Shown here piece after piece: positions 53,695 to 63,218 of a stretch of DNA of 64,000 nt. The translations under genes were made by a program, and so were the position numbers. How positions within the stretch are numbered: position 1 is the first letter of the stretch; each line of letters starts with the position of its first letter. The stretch is taken from the NCBI RefSeq assembly GCF_011043735.1, contig NZ_JAAKGV010000007.1:1-64000 (forward strand), in the 5' to 3' direction. The notes under the pieces were generated by a model. That model had not been told where the DNA came from, made no database searches, and saw only the letters and a list, made by a program, of their open reading frames with translations. The DNA is from Methylobacterium sp. DB0501 (lineage in GTDB: Bacteria; Pseudomonadota; Alphaproteobacteria; Rhizobiales; Beijerinckiaceae).

Positions 53695-56600
53695 ATGTTC
53701 GCCTACTTCGTCGACCGGCCCGTCCTGGCGGGCGTGATCTCGGTGCTCGTCACCCTGATCGGGGCCGTGGCGGGGTTCTCCCTGCCGATCGCGCAGTTTC
53801 CCGAGATCGCGCCGCCGATCATCAACATCCAGGCGACCTATCCGGGCGCCACGGCGCAGCAGGCCTACGAGGCGATCGCGATCCCGCTCGAGCAGGAGAT
53901 CAACGGCGCCCAGGACCTGATCTACATCAGCTCGACCAGCAACGCCGACGGCAGCGTGAACGTGGACGCGACCTTCGAGGTCGGCTCCGACCTCAACGCG
54001 GCCGCCGCCGACGTGCTGACCCGGGCCCAGCGCGCCGAATCGCGCCTGCCGCAGGCGGTGCGCGACCAGGGCCTCGAGATCGTGAAGTCGTCGCGCCAGC
54101 GCCTCGGCAACGTCGTGCTCTACAGCGACGACAACCGCTACGACGAGCTGTTCCTGTCGAACTGGGCCGAGACCCAGGTGATCAAGCCCCTGCGCCGGGT
54201 CACCGGCATGGGTCGTATCGTCAACTTCTCGAACAAGCGCTACGCGATGCGGGTCTGGCTCGACCCGGCCCGGATGGAGTCGCTCGGCATCGGCCCGAGC
54301 CAGATCGTCCAGGCGGTCGAGCAGCAGAACGCCCAGATCACCGTCGGCTCGCTCGGCAAGGAGCCGGTGCGCGACGCCCCCGCCTTCGAGTTGCAGATCG
54401 TCACCAAGGGCCGCCTGACCGAGCCCAGGGAGTTCGCCGACGTCGTGATCCGGGCCAATCCCGACGGCTCGGTGGTGCGCATCCGCGACGTCGGCCGGGT
54501 CGAGCTCGGCTCGGAGCAGTATGGCAGCCGCTCGACCTACGACAACAAGCCCGCCGCCTCGCTCGGCCTGTTCCAGAACCCGGAGGCCAACGCCGTCGAG
54601 GTGATGAAGGGCGTCCACGCCACCATGAAGGACCTGGCCAAGCGCTTTCCCCCGGGCCTGCAATACAAGATCGCCCTCGACCGCACCGAGTTCGTCACCG
54701 CCTCGATCCACGAGGTCATCAAGACCCTGATCGAGGCGATCGTGCTGGTCGTCGTCATCACCTACCTCTTTCTCCAGAGCTGGCGCGCGACCCTGATCCC
54801 GGCAATCGCGGTGCCGGTGGCCCTGATCGGCACCTTCGGGCCGATGGCCGTGCTCGGCTTCTCGTTCAACACCTTGAGCCTGCTCGGCCTCGTCCTGGCG
54901 GTGGGGCTCGTGGTCGACGACGCGATCATCGTGGTCGAGAACACCGAGCGGCTGATGGAGGAGGGACAGGAACCCCGCGAGGCCGCCCGCGAGGCGGTGA
55001 ACGAGGTGGCGGGACCCGTCATCGCCACCACCCTGGTGCTCGCCGCCCTGTTCGTGCCGGTCGCCTTCATCCCGGGGCTGACCGGCCAGCTCTACAACCA
55101 GTTCGCGCTCACCATCGCGATCTCGGTGCTGATCTCGGCTCTGGTCTCGCTCACGCTCACGCCGGCGCTCTGCGCGCTGCTGCTCAAGCCCCACGACAGG
55201 CAAGCGCACCGGAGCCGCTGGCGGGCCCCCCTGCGCTGGTTCAACGCCGCCCTCGACCGGGCGACCGGGTTCGCGGTCGGCTCGGCGGGGCGGCTGTCGC
55301 GCCACCTCGTGGCGACGGGGCTGGTCTTCCTGGGTCTGGCCGGATTGACGGCCTGGATGGTCGCGAGCCGCCCGAGCGCCTTCGTGCCGCAGGAGGACCA
55401 GGGCTACTTCTTCGCCGACATCGCGATGCCGAAGGGCGCCTCCGTCGGCCGCACCGCCGCGATGGTGGAGGAGGTCGGCCGGGCGGTCCTCGACCAGCCC
55501 TCGGCCGCCGGCACGATCGGGGTCGCCGGGCGTGGCATCCTGGCCGACGTCACGGCGCCGTTCTACGGCTTCCAGATCCCGACCCTGAAGCCCTGGGACG
55601 AGCGCGAGGAGACGGTCGCCGAGGTGATCGGGCGGCTGCGCAAGCAGTTCAAGACCCATCCGGACGGGGTGCTGCGCATCGTCGACCCGTCGCCGCTGCC
55701 GGGCCTCGGCTCCCGCGGCGGCCTGACGCTGGAATTGCAGGACCGCAGCGGCGAGGGCGGGCTCACGCTCGCCCGGACCGCCGAGGGCTTCATCGCGCAA
55801 CTGAAGAAACTGCCGGAGATCGGCGGCGCCACCGCCACCACGAGCTACGGCGTGCCGCAGCTGCGCCTCGACATCGACCGCGCCAAGGCCGAGCAGCTCG
55901 GCGTCAGCCTGCCGTCCTTGTTCGACGCGCTCGGCACCTATGTCGGCTCGTCCTTCGTCAACCTCTTCAACAAGTTCGGCTTCGTCTACCAGGTCTACGT
56001 CCAGAGCGAGTCGCAAGGCAGGCGCACGATCCAGGACCTGTCGCGGCTGACGGTGCCGAACAACCGCGGCGAGCCGGTGCAGATCGGCGCGCTCGTCACG
56101 CCGCATTTCGTCAGCGGGCCGACGGCGGTCCTGTCCTACAACACCTATCCGGCGATCGAGATCGCGCTCGACACCGCCGAGACGGCCAGCTCGGGCGCGG
56201 CCATCGCCGCCGTCGAGCGCCTGGCCGACACGGCGCTGCCGACCGACTACGCGGTGGAGTGGACCGAGGTCGCCTACCAGGAAAAGATCGCCGGCGGCTG
56301 GGCGCCGCTGATCTTCGGGCTCGGCGTGGTGATGATCGTGCTGCTGCTCGCCGGCCAGTACGAGAGCCTGCGGCTGCCCTTCGTGGTGATCCTGGTGACG
56401 CCGCTCGCCCTGTTCGGCGCCGTCGGGGCGCTGGCGCTGCGTGACCTCCCCCTCGACATCTTCGGGCAGATCGGGCTCCTGCTCCTCGTGGGGCTGGCGG
56501 CCAAGAACGCGATCCTGCTCGTCTCCTTCGCCCGCGACCTGCGGGAGAAGGGCGAGGACGCGGTCACGGCGGCGAAAGGCGCGGTGCGCCTTCGGATGCG

Positions 56601-56856
56601 GCCGATCCTGATGACCTCCTTCGCCTTCATCCTCGGCTCGGTGCCGCTCGCCGTCGCCAGCGGCGCCAGCGCCAATGCCCGGATCTCGATGGGCACGGTG
56701 GTGATCGGCGGCCTTCTCGTCGCGACGCTGCTCACCCTGTTCGTCACCCCGGTCTTCTACGTCGCGGCCGAGCGGCTGGCGGCAGGCCGCACGCGCAAGG
56801 CGGCGGACGAGGAGGCGCAGGAGACGCCGCGCGGGGCGCCGCATCCGGCGGAGTAG
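53695..56856 (+). CDS. RND (HAE1 family) multidrug efflux permease
   Basis: A 1053-residue proton-driven pump with 12 helices and two large periplasmic loops. N-terminal M-F-A-Y-F-V-D-R-P-V-L-A-G-V-I, then G-L-V-V-D-D-A-I-I-V-V-E-N (TM4 with the two proton-relay Asp residues), and the C-terminal repeat G-L-A-A-K-N-A-I-L-L (TM10 Lys). Length and motifs match AcrB-like hydrophobe/amphiphile pumps. Its adaptor is encoded divergently; an outer-membrane TolC gene is 8 kb upstream. Confidence 0.93.
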   Translation: MFAYFVDRPVLAGVISVLVTLIGAVAGFSLPIAQFPEIAPPIINIQATYPGATAQQAYEAIAIPLEQEINGAQDLIYISSTSNADGSVNVDATFEVGSDLNAAAADVLTRAQRAESRLPQAVRDQGLEIVKSSRQRLGNVVLYSDDNRYDELFLSNWAETQVIKPLRRVTGMGRIVNFSNKRYAMRVWLDPARMESLGIGPSQIVQAVEQQNAQITVGSLGKEPVRDAPAFELQIVTKGRLTEPREFADVVIRANPDGSVVRIRDVGRVELGSEQYGSRSTYDNKPAASLGLFQNPEANAVEVMKGVHATMKDLAKRFPPGLQYKIALDRTEFVTASIHEVIKTLIEAIVLVVVITYLFLQSWRATLIPAIAVPVALIGTFGPMAVLGFSFNTLSLLGLVLAVGLVVDDAIIVVENTERLMEEGQEPREAAREAVNEVAGPVIATTLVLAALFVPVAFIPGLTGQLYNQFALTIAISVLISALVSLTLTPALCALLLKPHDRQAHRSRWRAPLRWFNAALDRATGFAVGSAGRLSRHLVATGLVFLGLAGLTAWMVASRPSAFVPQEDQGYFFADIAMPKGASVGRTAAMVEEVGRAVLDQPSAAGTIGVAGRGILADVTAPFYGFQIPTLKPWDEREETVAEVIGRLRKQFKTHPDGVLRIVDPSPLPGLGSRGGLTLELQDRSGEGGLTLARTAEGFIAQLKKLPEIGGATATTSYGVPQLRLDIDRAKAEQLGVSLPSLFDALGTYVGSSFVNLFNKFGFVYQVYVQSESQGRRTIQDLSRLTVPNNRGEPVQIGALVTPHFVSGPTAVLSYNTYPAIEIALDTAETASSGAAIAAVERLADTALPTDYAVEWTEVAYQEKIAGGWAPLIFGLGVVMIVLLLAGQYESLRLPFVVILVTPLALFGAVGALALRDLPLDIFGQIGLLLLVGLAAKNAILLVSFARDLREKGEDAVTAAKGAVRLRMRPILMTSFAFILGSVPLAVASGASANARISMGTVVIGGLLVATLLTLFVTPVFYVAAERLAAGRTRKAADEEAQETPRGAPHPAE

Positions 56857-57038
56857 GCGGCTTCAAGCCTGTGGACGGCGGTGGAGGGGACTCGCGCGGG
56901 AACGACCGTTACGCTTTCATTTACGCAAGGCCGGCAGGGTCCTCTCAAGTGCAGCGTAACCCTGTGCGGCCTTGAGGCCCGCATCCCGACCCTTCCGGGC
57001 GGGCGGCGGCCTCGGGCGGCACGGGATCCGAGGGGTCG

Positions 57039-58346
57039 ATGGCGGGATCTTCGAAGAGCGGCGCCGCGCGTCCGGGGACGGAGCGGGGGGCCCTCCGGCC
57101 GATGCCGGTCGTGCGGTGGGCCGCGGTGGCGGGAATCGCGCTGGCGGCGGCCAATTGCGCCGGGCCGACGCCCAAGAACCTGGCGGCGCGCAGCGGCAGC
57201 CGCGAGATCGATCCGAAATACGGCGTCGCCGCGAGCCCGCGGCTCTACGGCGAGAACGACAAGATCCCGAAGGGCGGCGGCCGGCAGATGACCGGCAAGC
57301 CCTACATGGTCGCCGGCCGCACCTACGTGCCGCGCCAGGATGCCCGCGGCTACGTGCGCGAGGGCCTGGCCTCCTGGTACGGCACCGCCTTCCACGGCCG
57401 GATGACCGCCAACGGCGAGATCTTCGACCGCTTCTCGGTCGCCGCCGCGCACCCGACGCTGCCGCTGCCGAGCTATGCCCGGGTCACCAACATGGCGAAC
57501 GGCCACTCGATGGTGGTGCGGGTCAACGACCGCGGGCCCTACCACGCCGACCGGCTGATGGACGTCTCGCAGGCGGTGGCCGAGGCCCTCGATTTCCGCC
57601 GCCGCGGCACCACCAAGGTCCGGGTCGAGTATGTCGGCAAGGCCTCGGTCGGCGGCAGCGACGACCGCAAGCTGATGGCCACCTTGCGCACCGACGGCAC
57701 GCCGGCCGGCTCGCCGATGGGCGCCAACATCATGGTGGCGGATGCCGGCCAGGATGCCGCCGACGACGCGAAGCCGTTCGCGTTCCGCCGGCCCGAGCCG
57801 GAGGCCGTGCGGCCGATCGTCGAGAAGCCGCGGGTGATCGCCCCGGTGCAGGTCGCCGATGCCGAGCCGGAGATCCGCCGCCCGGCGCCCGTCCGCGCCG
57901 CCCCGGTCCGGGTCGCCGAGGCGGTACCGCCGCTCAAGGCACCGGTCCACCTGCCCGGCGCGGCTGCGGTCCGCATGGCCGCCGTCGAGGGCCTGAACCC
58001 GGGCCTCGCTGCGCCCCGCGCCGCGAAGCCGTCCGTGGCGCCCGCCGCCTCCGCCCGCAAAGCCGCGCCCCCAAGCCAACCCGTTCCGAGCCAACCCCTT
58101 CCGAGCCGGGCCCTCGCCTTCGCGGGCCATCCGGCGCCGGACCGCGCCTCGCTCGCCCAGGCGATGCACGCTGCCGCGATGCCGGCCAAGGCCGCGCGGA
58201 CGACCGTCGTTGCGAAGGGCGCCCCGCCGCCGATCGCGCCGCCCCTGCGGCTCGCCGGCGCGCAGAAGGGCGACCGGGAGGACGCGAAGGAGACCGGCCG
58301 CAAGCCCGGCATGACGTCCCGCTCGAAGGTGGCGGGGATGTATTGA
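57039..58346 (+). CDS. rlpA: Septal ring lytic transglycosylase RlpA family lipoprotein
   Basis: A 435-residue protein. A lipobox-type signal ends A-A-A-N-C (Cys near residue 40); an alternative ATG at 57102 gives a more usual short signal. The double-psi beta-barrel (E-G-L-A-S-W-Y-G-T-A-F-H-G-R-M-T-A-N-G-E-x-F-D, then R-V-N-D-R-G-P-Y and D-V-S-Q-A) contains the conserved catalytic-type Asp/Glu. The long Pro/Ala-rich C-terminus replaces the SPOR domain. It trims denuded glycans at the septum. First gene of the rlpA-dac-tmk-holB block. Confidence 0.9.
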   Translation: MAGSSKSGAARPGTERGALRPMPVVRWAAVAGIALAAANCAGPTPKNLAARSGSREIDPKYGVAASPRLYGENDKIPKGGGRQMTGKPYMVAGRTYVPRQDARGYVREGLASWYGTAFHGRMTANGEIFDRFSVAAAHPTLPLPSYARVTNMANGHSMVVRVNDRGPYHADRLMDVSQAVAEALDFRRRGTTKVRVEYVGKASVGGSDDRKLMATLRTDGTPAGSPMGANIMVADAGQDAADDAKPFAFRRPEPEAVRPIVEKPRVIAPVQVADAEPEIRRPAPVRAAPVRVAEAVPPLKAPVHLPGAAAVRMAAVEGLNPGLAAPRAAKPSVAPAASARKAAPPSQPVPSQPLPSRALAFAGHPAPDRASLAQAMHAAAMPAKAARTTVVAKGAPPPIAPPLRLAGAQKGDREDAKETGRKPGMTSRSKVAGMY

Positions 58347-58590
58347 GGGTGGGCACGGCCCTCGGGCGAGGGATGCCGGAGACCTCCGGCGTCCCATCCG
58401 CGGCCTCATCCTGAGGTCGTGGATGGATGGACGGGTCGAGGCGATCCGCCGGCCAGATCCGACACCCGCGACGGTTCCCGTTCCGCACTGCGGCACAGGC
58501 GCGGTTGCGCGTCCTCGAGCGGAGCGGCAAAGTGCGGCAGGTCTCCCGGTTGGCCGGGGTTTCGAGCGATACGGGCAAGGTGGCAGGTTC

Positions 58591-59832
58591 ATGCGTGTGA
58601 CAGCGACCACCGGAGCGGGCAGGGCGCGCGCGCGCCGCGCCGCCGCCTTCGCCCTGGCAGCCCTCCTCGGGGCCGCCGTCGCGGTCTCCGATGCACGGGC
58701 GCAGTCGTCCCAGAATCCCGCCTTCCAGACCCTTGCGCCGCACGCGATCCTGATCGACGCCGATACCGGCGCGATCCTGTTCGAGAAGGGCGCCGACGAG
58801 CAGTTCTCGCCCGCCAGCATGGCCAAGCTGATGACCGTCGAAGTGCTCTTCGACGAGATGCGCAAGGGCAAGCTCGGCCCCGACACCGAGTTCACCATCA
58901 GCGAGAACGCCTGGCGGCGCGGCGGCGCCGGGGGCGGCGGCTCGTCGATGTTCGCCCAGCTCAACAGCAAGGTGAAGCTGCCCGACCTCCTGCGCGGCAT
59001 CGTCGTGCAGTCCGGCAACGACGCGGCGATCGCGGCGGCCGAGGGCGTCGCCGGCACCGAGGACAACTTCGCCCAGATCATGAACCGGCACGCCAAGGAG
59101 ATCGGGCTCGATCGCTCGACCTTCCGCAACGCCACCGGCTACTCGGCGCCCGACCAGAAGGTGACGGCCCGGGACATGTCGAAGCTCGCCATCCACCTGA
59201 TCGAGACCTATCCCGAACAGTACAAGCTGTTCGCCGAGCGCGAGTTCACCTGGAACAAGATCCGCCAGCAGAACCGCAACCCGCTCCTCACCCTCGACAT
59301 CGGCGCCGACGGGCTGAAGACCGGCTACCTCGAGGAATCCGGCTACGGCCTGACCGGCTCGGCGGTGCAGAACGGCCAGCGCCTGGTCCTGGTGGTGAGC
59401 GGCCTCAAGACCGCCCGCGACCGCGCCGCGGAATCGCGCAAGCTCCTCGAATGGGGGTTCCGCGCCTTCGAGGCGCGCCAGATCTTCAATGCCGGCGAGA
59501 CCGTGGCCGAGGCCGAGACCTACGGCGCCGAGAAGGGCCGGGTGGCGCTGGTGACGAAGAAGCCGGTGCGGCTCATGCTGCCGCGGGGCAACGGCGACCG
59601 GCTGGTGGCTCGCGCCACCTACCAGGGCCCGCTCACCGCGCCGGTGGAGGAGGGGCGCGAGGTCGGCCGGCTCAAGGTCACCCGCGGCGAGCAGGTGGTG
59701 CTCGACATGCCGCTCTACACCGCCGAAGCCGTGCCGGCCGGCACCATGACCCAGCGCGCCCTCGACGCGGCGCTCGAGGTCGGCACCGGCTGGTTCCGCC
59801 AGGCCCTCAGCCGGATCACCAGCAAGTCGTGA
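58591..59832 (+). CDS. dacA: D-alanyl-D-alanine carboxypeptidase (PBP5/6 type)
   Basis: A 413-residue serine peptidase with signal peptide. Active-site motifs are S-M-A-K at 76-79, S-G-N at 141-143, and K-T-G in the G-L-K-T-G-Y segment. The C-terminal PBP5 domain (P-V-E-E-G-R-E-V-G-R-L) is present, and an amphipathic end (T-G-W-F-R-Q-A-L-S-R-I) should anchor to the membrane. It removes terminal D-Ala from pentapeptides. tmk overlaps or follows directly. Confidence 0.95.
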   Translation: MRVTATTGAGRARARRAAAFALAALLGAAVAVSDARAQSSQNPAFQTLAPHAILIDADTGAILFEKGADEQFSPASMAKLMTVEVLFDEMRKGKLGPDTEFTISENAWRRGGAGGGGSSMFAQLNSKVKLPDLLRGIVVQSGNDAAIAAAEGVAGTEDNFAQIMNRHAKEIGLDRSTFRNATGYSAPDQKVTARDMSKLAIHLIETYPEQYKLFAEREFTWNKIRQQNRNPLLTLDIGADGLKTGYLEESGYGLTGSAVQNGQRLVLVVSGLKTARDRAAESRKLLEWGFRAFEARQIFNAGETVAEAETYGAEKGRVALVTKKPVRLMLPRGNGDRLVARATYQGPLTAPVEEGREVGRLKVTRGEQVVLDMPLYTAEAVPAGTMTQRALDAALEVGTGWFRQALSRITSKS

Positions 59833-59867
59833 CCGGCGCGCCCATCGCGACGGAGAGGGAAGAATCC

Positions 59868-60542
59868 TTGCGTCCCGGCTGCTTCATCACCTTCGAGGGC
59901 GGCGAGGGCGCCGGCAAGTCGACCCAGATCGCGAAGCTCGCCGCCTGGCTGCGCGCCGGCGCGGAAGGCCGTGAGGTGGTGACCACCCGCGAGCCCGGCG
60001 GCTCGCCCCGGGCCGAGCGGATCCGCGCCGCGGTGCTGGCCGGCGCGGGCAAGCCCTACGGCCCCTTCGCCGAGGCGCTGATGTTCGCCGCCGCCCGCCT
60101 CGACCACCTCGCCACCCTGATCCGCCCGAGCCTCGCCCGCGGCGCCGTGGTCCTGTGCGACCGCTTCAGCGACTCGACCCGGGCCTACCAGGGCGCCGCG
60201 GGCGGGGTCGATGCCGAAACGCTGGCCGCCCTGGAGCGCGTGGTGGTCGGCGCGACCCGGCCGGACCTGACCCTGATCCTCGACCTGCCGCCGGAGGCCG
60301 GCCTCGCCCGCGCCCGCCAGCGCGACCGTGCCGCCGCCCGCGGGCCCGACCGGTTCGAGGCCGAGGCCCTGGGCTTCCACCAGCGCCTGCGGGCGGCCTT
60401 CCTCGCCATCGCCGAGGCCGAGCCGGCCCGCTGCGCGGTGATCGACGCGCGCGGGACGCCCGAGAGCGTCGCCCAGGCGATCCGCGATGCCGTCGCCGCC
60501 CGGCTGCCGCACCTCGCCCGCGGAGCCGCCGATGCCGCCTGA
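59868..60542 (+). CDS. tmk: Thymidylate kinase (dTMP kinase)
   Basis: A 224-residue kinase. The P-loop is F-E-G-G-E-G-A-G-K-S-T, the DR(F/Y) motif is L-C-D-R-F-S-D-S-T-R-A-Y-Q-G-A-A-G-G, and R-x-R-Q-R-D-R is the lid. It makes dTDP from dTMP. TTG 59868 is preferred, as GGAGAGGGA precedes it and the protein then begins as in most relatives; a GTG at 59829 overlapping the dac stop is an alternative. Confidence 0.93.
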   Translation: MRPGCFITFEGGEGAGKSTQIAKLAAWLRAGAEGREVVTTREPGGSPRAERIRAAVLAGAGKPYGPFAEALMFAAARLDHLATLIRPSLARGAVVLCDRFSDSTRAYQGAAGGVDAETLAALERVVVGATRPDLTLILDLPPEAGLARARQRDRAAARGPDRFEAEALGFHQRLRAAFLAIAEAEPARCAVIDARGTPESVAQAIRDAVAARLPHLARGAADAA

Positions 60543-61569
60543 GAGGGGTGACGACGAGCTCGAGATCGGCGAGATCCCGGGCGTCCCGCGCCCGCGCGAG
60601 CGGCAGGACCTCCTCGGCCAGGAGGCGGCCGAGCGCGCCTTCCGCGAGGCGATCGGCGCCGGGCGGCTGCACCATGCCTGGCTGCTGGGCGGGCCGAAGG
60701 GCATCGGCAAGGCGACGCTCGCCTTCCGGGTCGCCCGCCACCTGCTCGCCTGCGGCGATCGCGCGGGCACGCCCGAGACCCTGGCGCTGCCCCCCGGCCA
60801 CACCGTGGCGCGCCAGGTCGCCGGCCTGGCGCATCCGAACCTCGTGCTGCTGCGCCGCCAGAAGGCGCCGGGATCCAAGACGATCCCGACCCAGATCGGC
60901 GTCGACGCCGCGCGGCGCGCCCTCCACCTCTTCTCGGCGACCTCGGCGGATGCGGGCTACCGGATCTGCATCGTCGACTGCGCCGACGAGCTGAACCTCG
61001 CCAGCGCCAACGCGCTCCTGAAGGTGATCGAGGAGCCGCCGCCGCGCTCGCTGTTCCTGATCGTCAGCCACGCCCCCGGCCGCCTGCTGCCGACGATCCG
61101 CTCGCGCTGCCGCCGCCTCTCCCTGAAGCCGCTCCCGACCGGGATCGTGGCCCAGGTGCTGCGCAGCCTCGGGGGCCCGCAGGCCGGGCATCCGCCGGCG
61201 CTGATCGAGCGGGCGGCGGACCTCAGCGAAGGCTCGGTCGCCCGCGCCCTCGACCTTCTCGACCCCGACACCCTCGCGGTGGTCGACGAGGTCGAGGCGC
61301 TGTTGGGCCAGGGCGACCGGCCGGACTGGCGCCGGGCCCTGCGGCTCGCCGAGCGCCTCGCCGGCCGCGACGCCGACGGGCTCTACGCCGCCGCCCTCGA
61401 CACGGTGCAGCGGCGGCTCGCCGCCGAGATCGAGCAGCGCCCCAACGAGCCGCCGGCCCGCCTCGCGGCGCTGGCCGACGCCGCCGAGCGCGCCGCCAGG
61501 GCCGCCCGGGAGGCGCAGGTCTACAATCTCGACCGGCGGCCGGTCGTGCTGTCGCTGTTCGGCGCCTGA
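60532..61569 (+). CDS. holB: DNA polymerase III delta prime subunit
   Basis: A 345-residue clamp-loader AAA+ protein. It has a glycine-rich degenerate P-loop (L-L-G-G-P-K-G-I-G-K-A-T), A-N-A-L-L-K-V-I-E-E-P-P (sensor/SRC-like region), and S-R-C-R-R-L-S-L. The usual zinc module cysteines are only partly present. Overlaps tmk by 11 bases. The metG gene that commonly follows in relatives is absent here. Confidence 0.93.
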   Translation: MPPERGDDELEIGEIPGVPRPRERQDLLGQEAAERAFREAIGAGRLHHAWLLGGPKGIGKATLAFRVARHLLACGDRAGTPETLALPPGHTVARQVAGLAHPNLVLLRRQKAPGSKTIPTQIGVDAARRALHLFSATSADAGYRICIVDCADELNLASANALLKVIEEPPPRSLFLIVSHAPGRLLPTIRSRCRRLSLKPLPTGIVAQVLRSLGGPQAGHPPALIERAADLSEGSVARALDLLDPDTLAVVDEVEALLGQGDRPDWRRALRLAERLAGRDADGLYAAALDTVQRRLAAEIEQRPNEPPARLAALADAAERAARAAREAQVYNLDRRPVVLSLFGA

Positions 61570-61575
61570 TCCCCC

Positions 61576-62427
61576 ATGCGCGTCTTCCCGCTCTCCGACC
61601 TGCATCTCGAGCGCCGGCCCCTCGCGGCCGTGCCGGTCCCGACGCAAGGCTTCGACCTGATGGTCTGCGCCGGCGACGTCTGGGAGGGCGAGCCGGAGCG
61701 GGGCCTCGCCGCCCTGCTGGAGCTTGCCGGCGAACGGCCGGTGGTGCTGGTGCCGGGCAACCACGAACGCTACGCGCCCACGGGCGATCCCCGCACCGCC
61801 CCGGCGCTGCTGGCGGCGCTCCGGGCCGGGGTGGCGGCGGTCAACCGGGAGGCCGCCCGCGAGCGGGTGGTGCTGCTCGAAGGCGGCGGGACCCGCGTCG
61901 TCGACGGCGTGCGCTTCGTCGGCGCGACCCTGTGGAGCGACTGGCAGCTCGCCGGGCGCTGGCTGTCGCCAGGCACGCCCGACCGCCCCGAGGACCCGGT
62001 GGCCTTCGCCGCCGCCCGCATGACCGACCCGGCGACCGGCTCGCGCGAGTACCGGGCGATCCGCCTCGGCGACGGCACGCCCTGGACGCCGCAGGCCGCG
62101 ATGGCGGCCCACGCCGCCGACCGGGCGGCGATGATGGCGGCGCTCGCCCGGCCGCATCCGGGCCCGACCGTCGCGGTCACCCACCACCCGCCGATTCCCG
62201 ACGCCGCCGACCGGTACCGCGATGCCCCCGGCGTGCCCTGGTGGGTGCCGGCCTTCTACGCCACCACCCTGCTCGCCGACCTGCCGGCAGCGCACCGGCC
62301 GGCCCTGTGGGTCTCGGGCCATTTCCACGCCGGCCACGACATGGCGCTCCACGGCACGCGCTGCCTGTCCAACCCCGTCGAGGGCCGGACCTTCGCGCCG
62401 GGGTTGGTGGCGGAGGTCGCCGTCTGA
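61576..62427 (+). CDS. Calcineurin-like metallophosphoesterase
   Basis: A 283-residue cytosolic phosphoesterase. Motifs are L-S-D-L-H-L-E, C-A-G-D-V-W-E, V-P-G-N-H-E-R, T-H-H-P-P-I-P, and S-G-H-F-H-A-G-H. The complete metal-binding set is present, so it should be active. The substrate is unknown. Starts 6 bases after holB, so the genes may be co-transcribed. Confidence 0.88.
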   Translation: MRVFPLSDLHLERRPLAAVPVPTQGFDLMVCAGDVWEGEPERGLAALLELAGERPVVLVPGNHERYAPTGDPRTAPALLAALRAGVAAVNREAARERVVLLEGGGTRVVDGVRFVGATLWSDWQLAGRWLSPGTPDRPEDPVAFAAARMTDPATGSREYRAIRLGDGTPWTPQAAMAAHAADRAAMMAALARPHPGPTVAVTHHPPIPDAADRYRDAPGVPWWVPAFYATTLLADLPAAHRPALWVSGHFHAGHDMALHGTRCLSNPVEGRTFAPGLVAEVAV

Positions 62428-62751
62428 CGGTCCGTCCCGAATTGTCGCCGGGCCCGAGGTCCCGGAGTTCTGGGCTTGGCCTCGAATCCCCGCATCGACA
62501 ATGCGAGATGGATCGACGGCCCCGTCGATCTCGGGCTTGCCCGAGATCGAACGGATGAATCTGGGGCTTGCCCGAGATCGAATGGATGGATCCCGGGCCT
62601 GCCCGGGATCGAAGCGATGCGTCGGCATCCTGGGCCGCTGGCACGACAGGCGGCGGAAGCCGGCCGAACACGTTTCGACCATCGGACCACGGTACGGGTT
62701 GGCCGTCCGCCGCCGCGCCCCATCCTGATCCCGCGGCGGAGGATACGGGTC
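62428..62751. other. Intergenic region with palindromic repeat cluster
   Basis: A 324-base region holding three palindromic units of about 31-32 bp spacing (62527-62610). Open frames across it are repeat-driven and not supported. Confidence 0.65.
62527..62610. repeat. Three REP-like palindromic units
   Basis: Unit 1 GATCTCGGGC-tt-GCCCGAGATC (62527-62548), unit 2 an imperfect copy (62557-62579), and unit 3 GATCCCGGGC-ct-GCCCGGGATC (62589-62610). Each is followed by a GAAxGGATG-type spacer. Compensating changes in both arms of unit 3 suggest that the stem is conserved. Confidence 0.8.
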
Positions 62752-63003
62752 ATGAACGGCTTCCTGGCGGTGGTGCTGATCTGCGCGGCGACGGTCCCGG
62801 TGCAGGATTGCGAGGAGGCGACCGCCACCGACGTGTTCAAGACCCGGGTCGCGAGCGAGATCGGCTGCGCCACCGGCTGGCAGGAGATCATCGCCCGCTC
62901 GGAGGTCCGCGAAGGGGTGGGGCGGACGGCCTACCTGAAGACGCAGTGCAGGCGGGTGAAGCCGGTCCCGGGAGGACGGGTCGACCCCGCCCGCGGGAAC
63001 TGA
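62752..63003 (+). CDS. Small secreted hypothetical protein
   Basis: An 83-residue protein. A short hydrophobic N-terminus (M-N-G-F-L-A-V-V-L-I-C-A-A) looks like a signal peptide. Three cysteines follow in the mature part. GGAGG precedes ATG 62752 by about 10 bases. No known domain. Confidence 0.6.
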   Translation: MNGFLAVVLICAATVPVQDCEEATATDVFKTRVASEIGCATGWQEIIARSEVREGVGRTAYLKTQCRRVKPVPGGRVDPARGN

Positions 63004-63218
63004 CCGAGCGTCCTCGTCGCGCGGACCGTCGGTTGCATTGTCCCGACAGCGAGAACGTCTTGCTGGCGGCCTAATCACGATGTCCTAGTCTTGCGCATTT
63101 CGACTAGCCCACCCCGTCTTTAGGCCATCATAAAGAACAAAAATGCCTCACTGCACTTGATCCATGAGCGCGCCGCATGGCGCAGAACAAGGCCGCAATG
63201 AGTCCGGAAGGGCGCTCC

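Noticed and set aside
53680..56844. 1054-codon minus-strand open frame opposite the RND permease
   Set aside because: Antisense of a well-identified pump gene; its translation is low-complexity Arg/Gly/Asp-rich.
62527..62610. Possible short CRISPR array
   Set aside because: Only three palindromic units with short, similar spacers and no cas genes; fits REP-type repeats.
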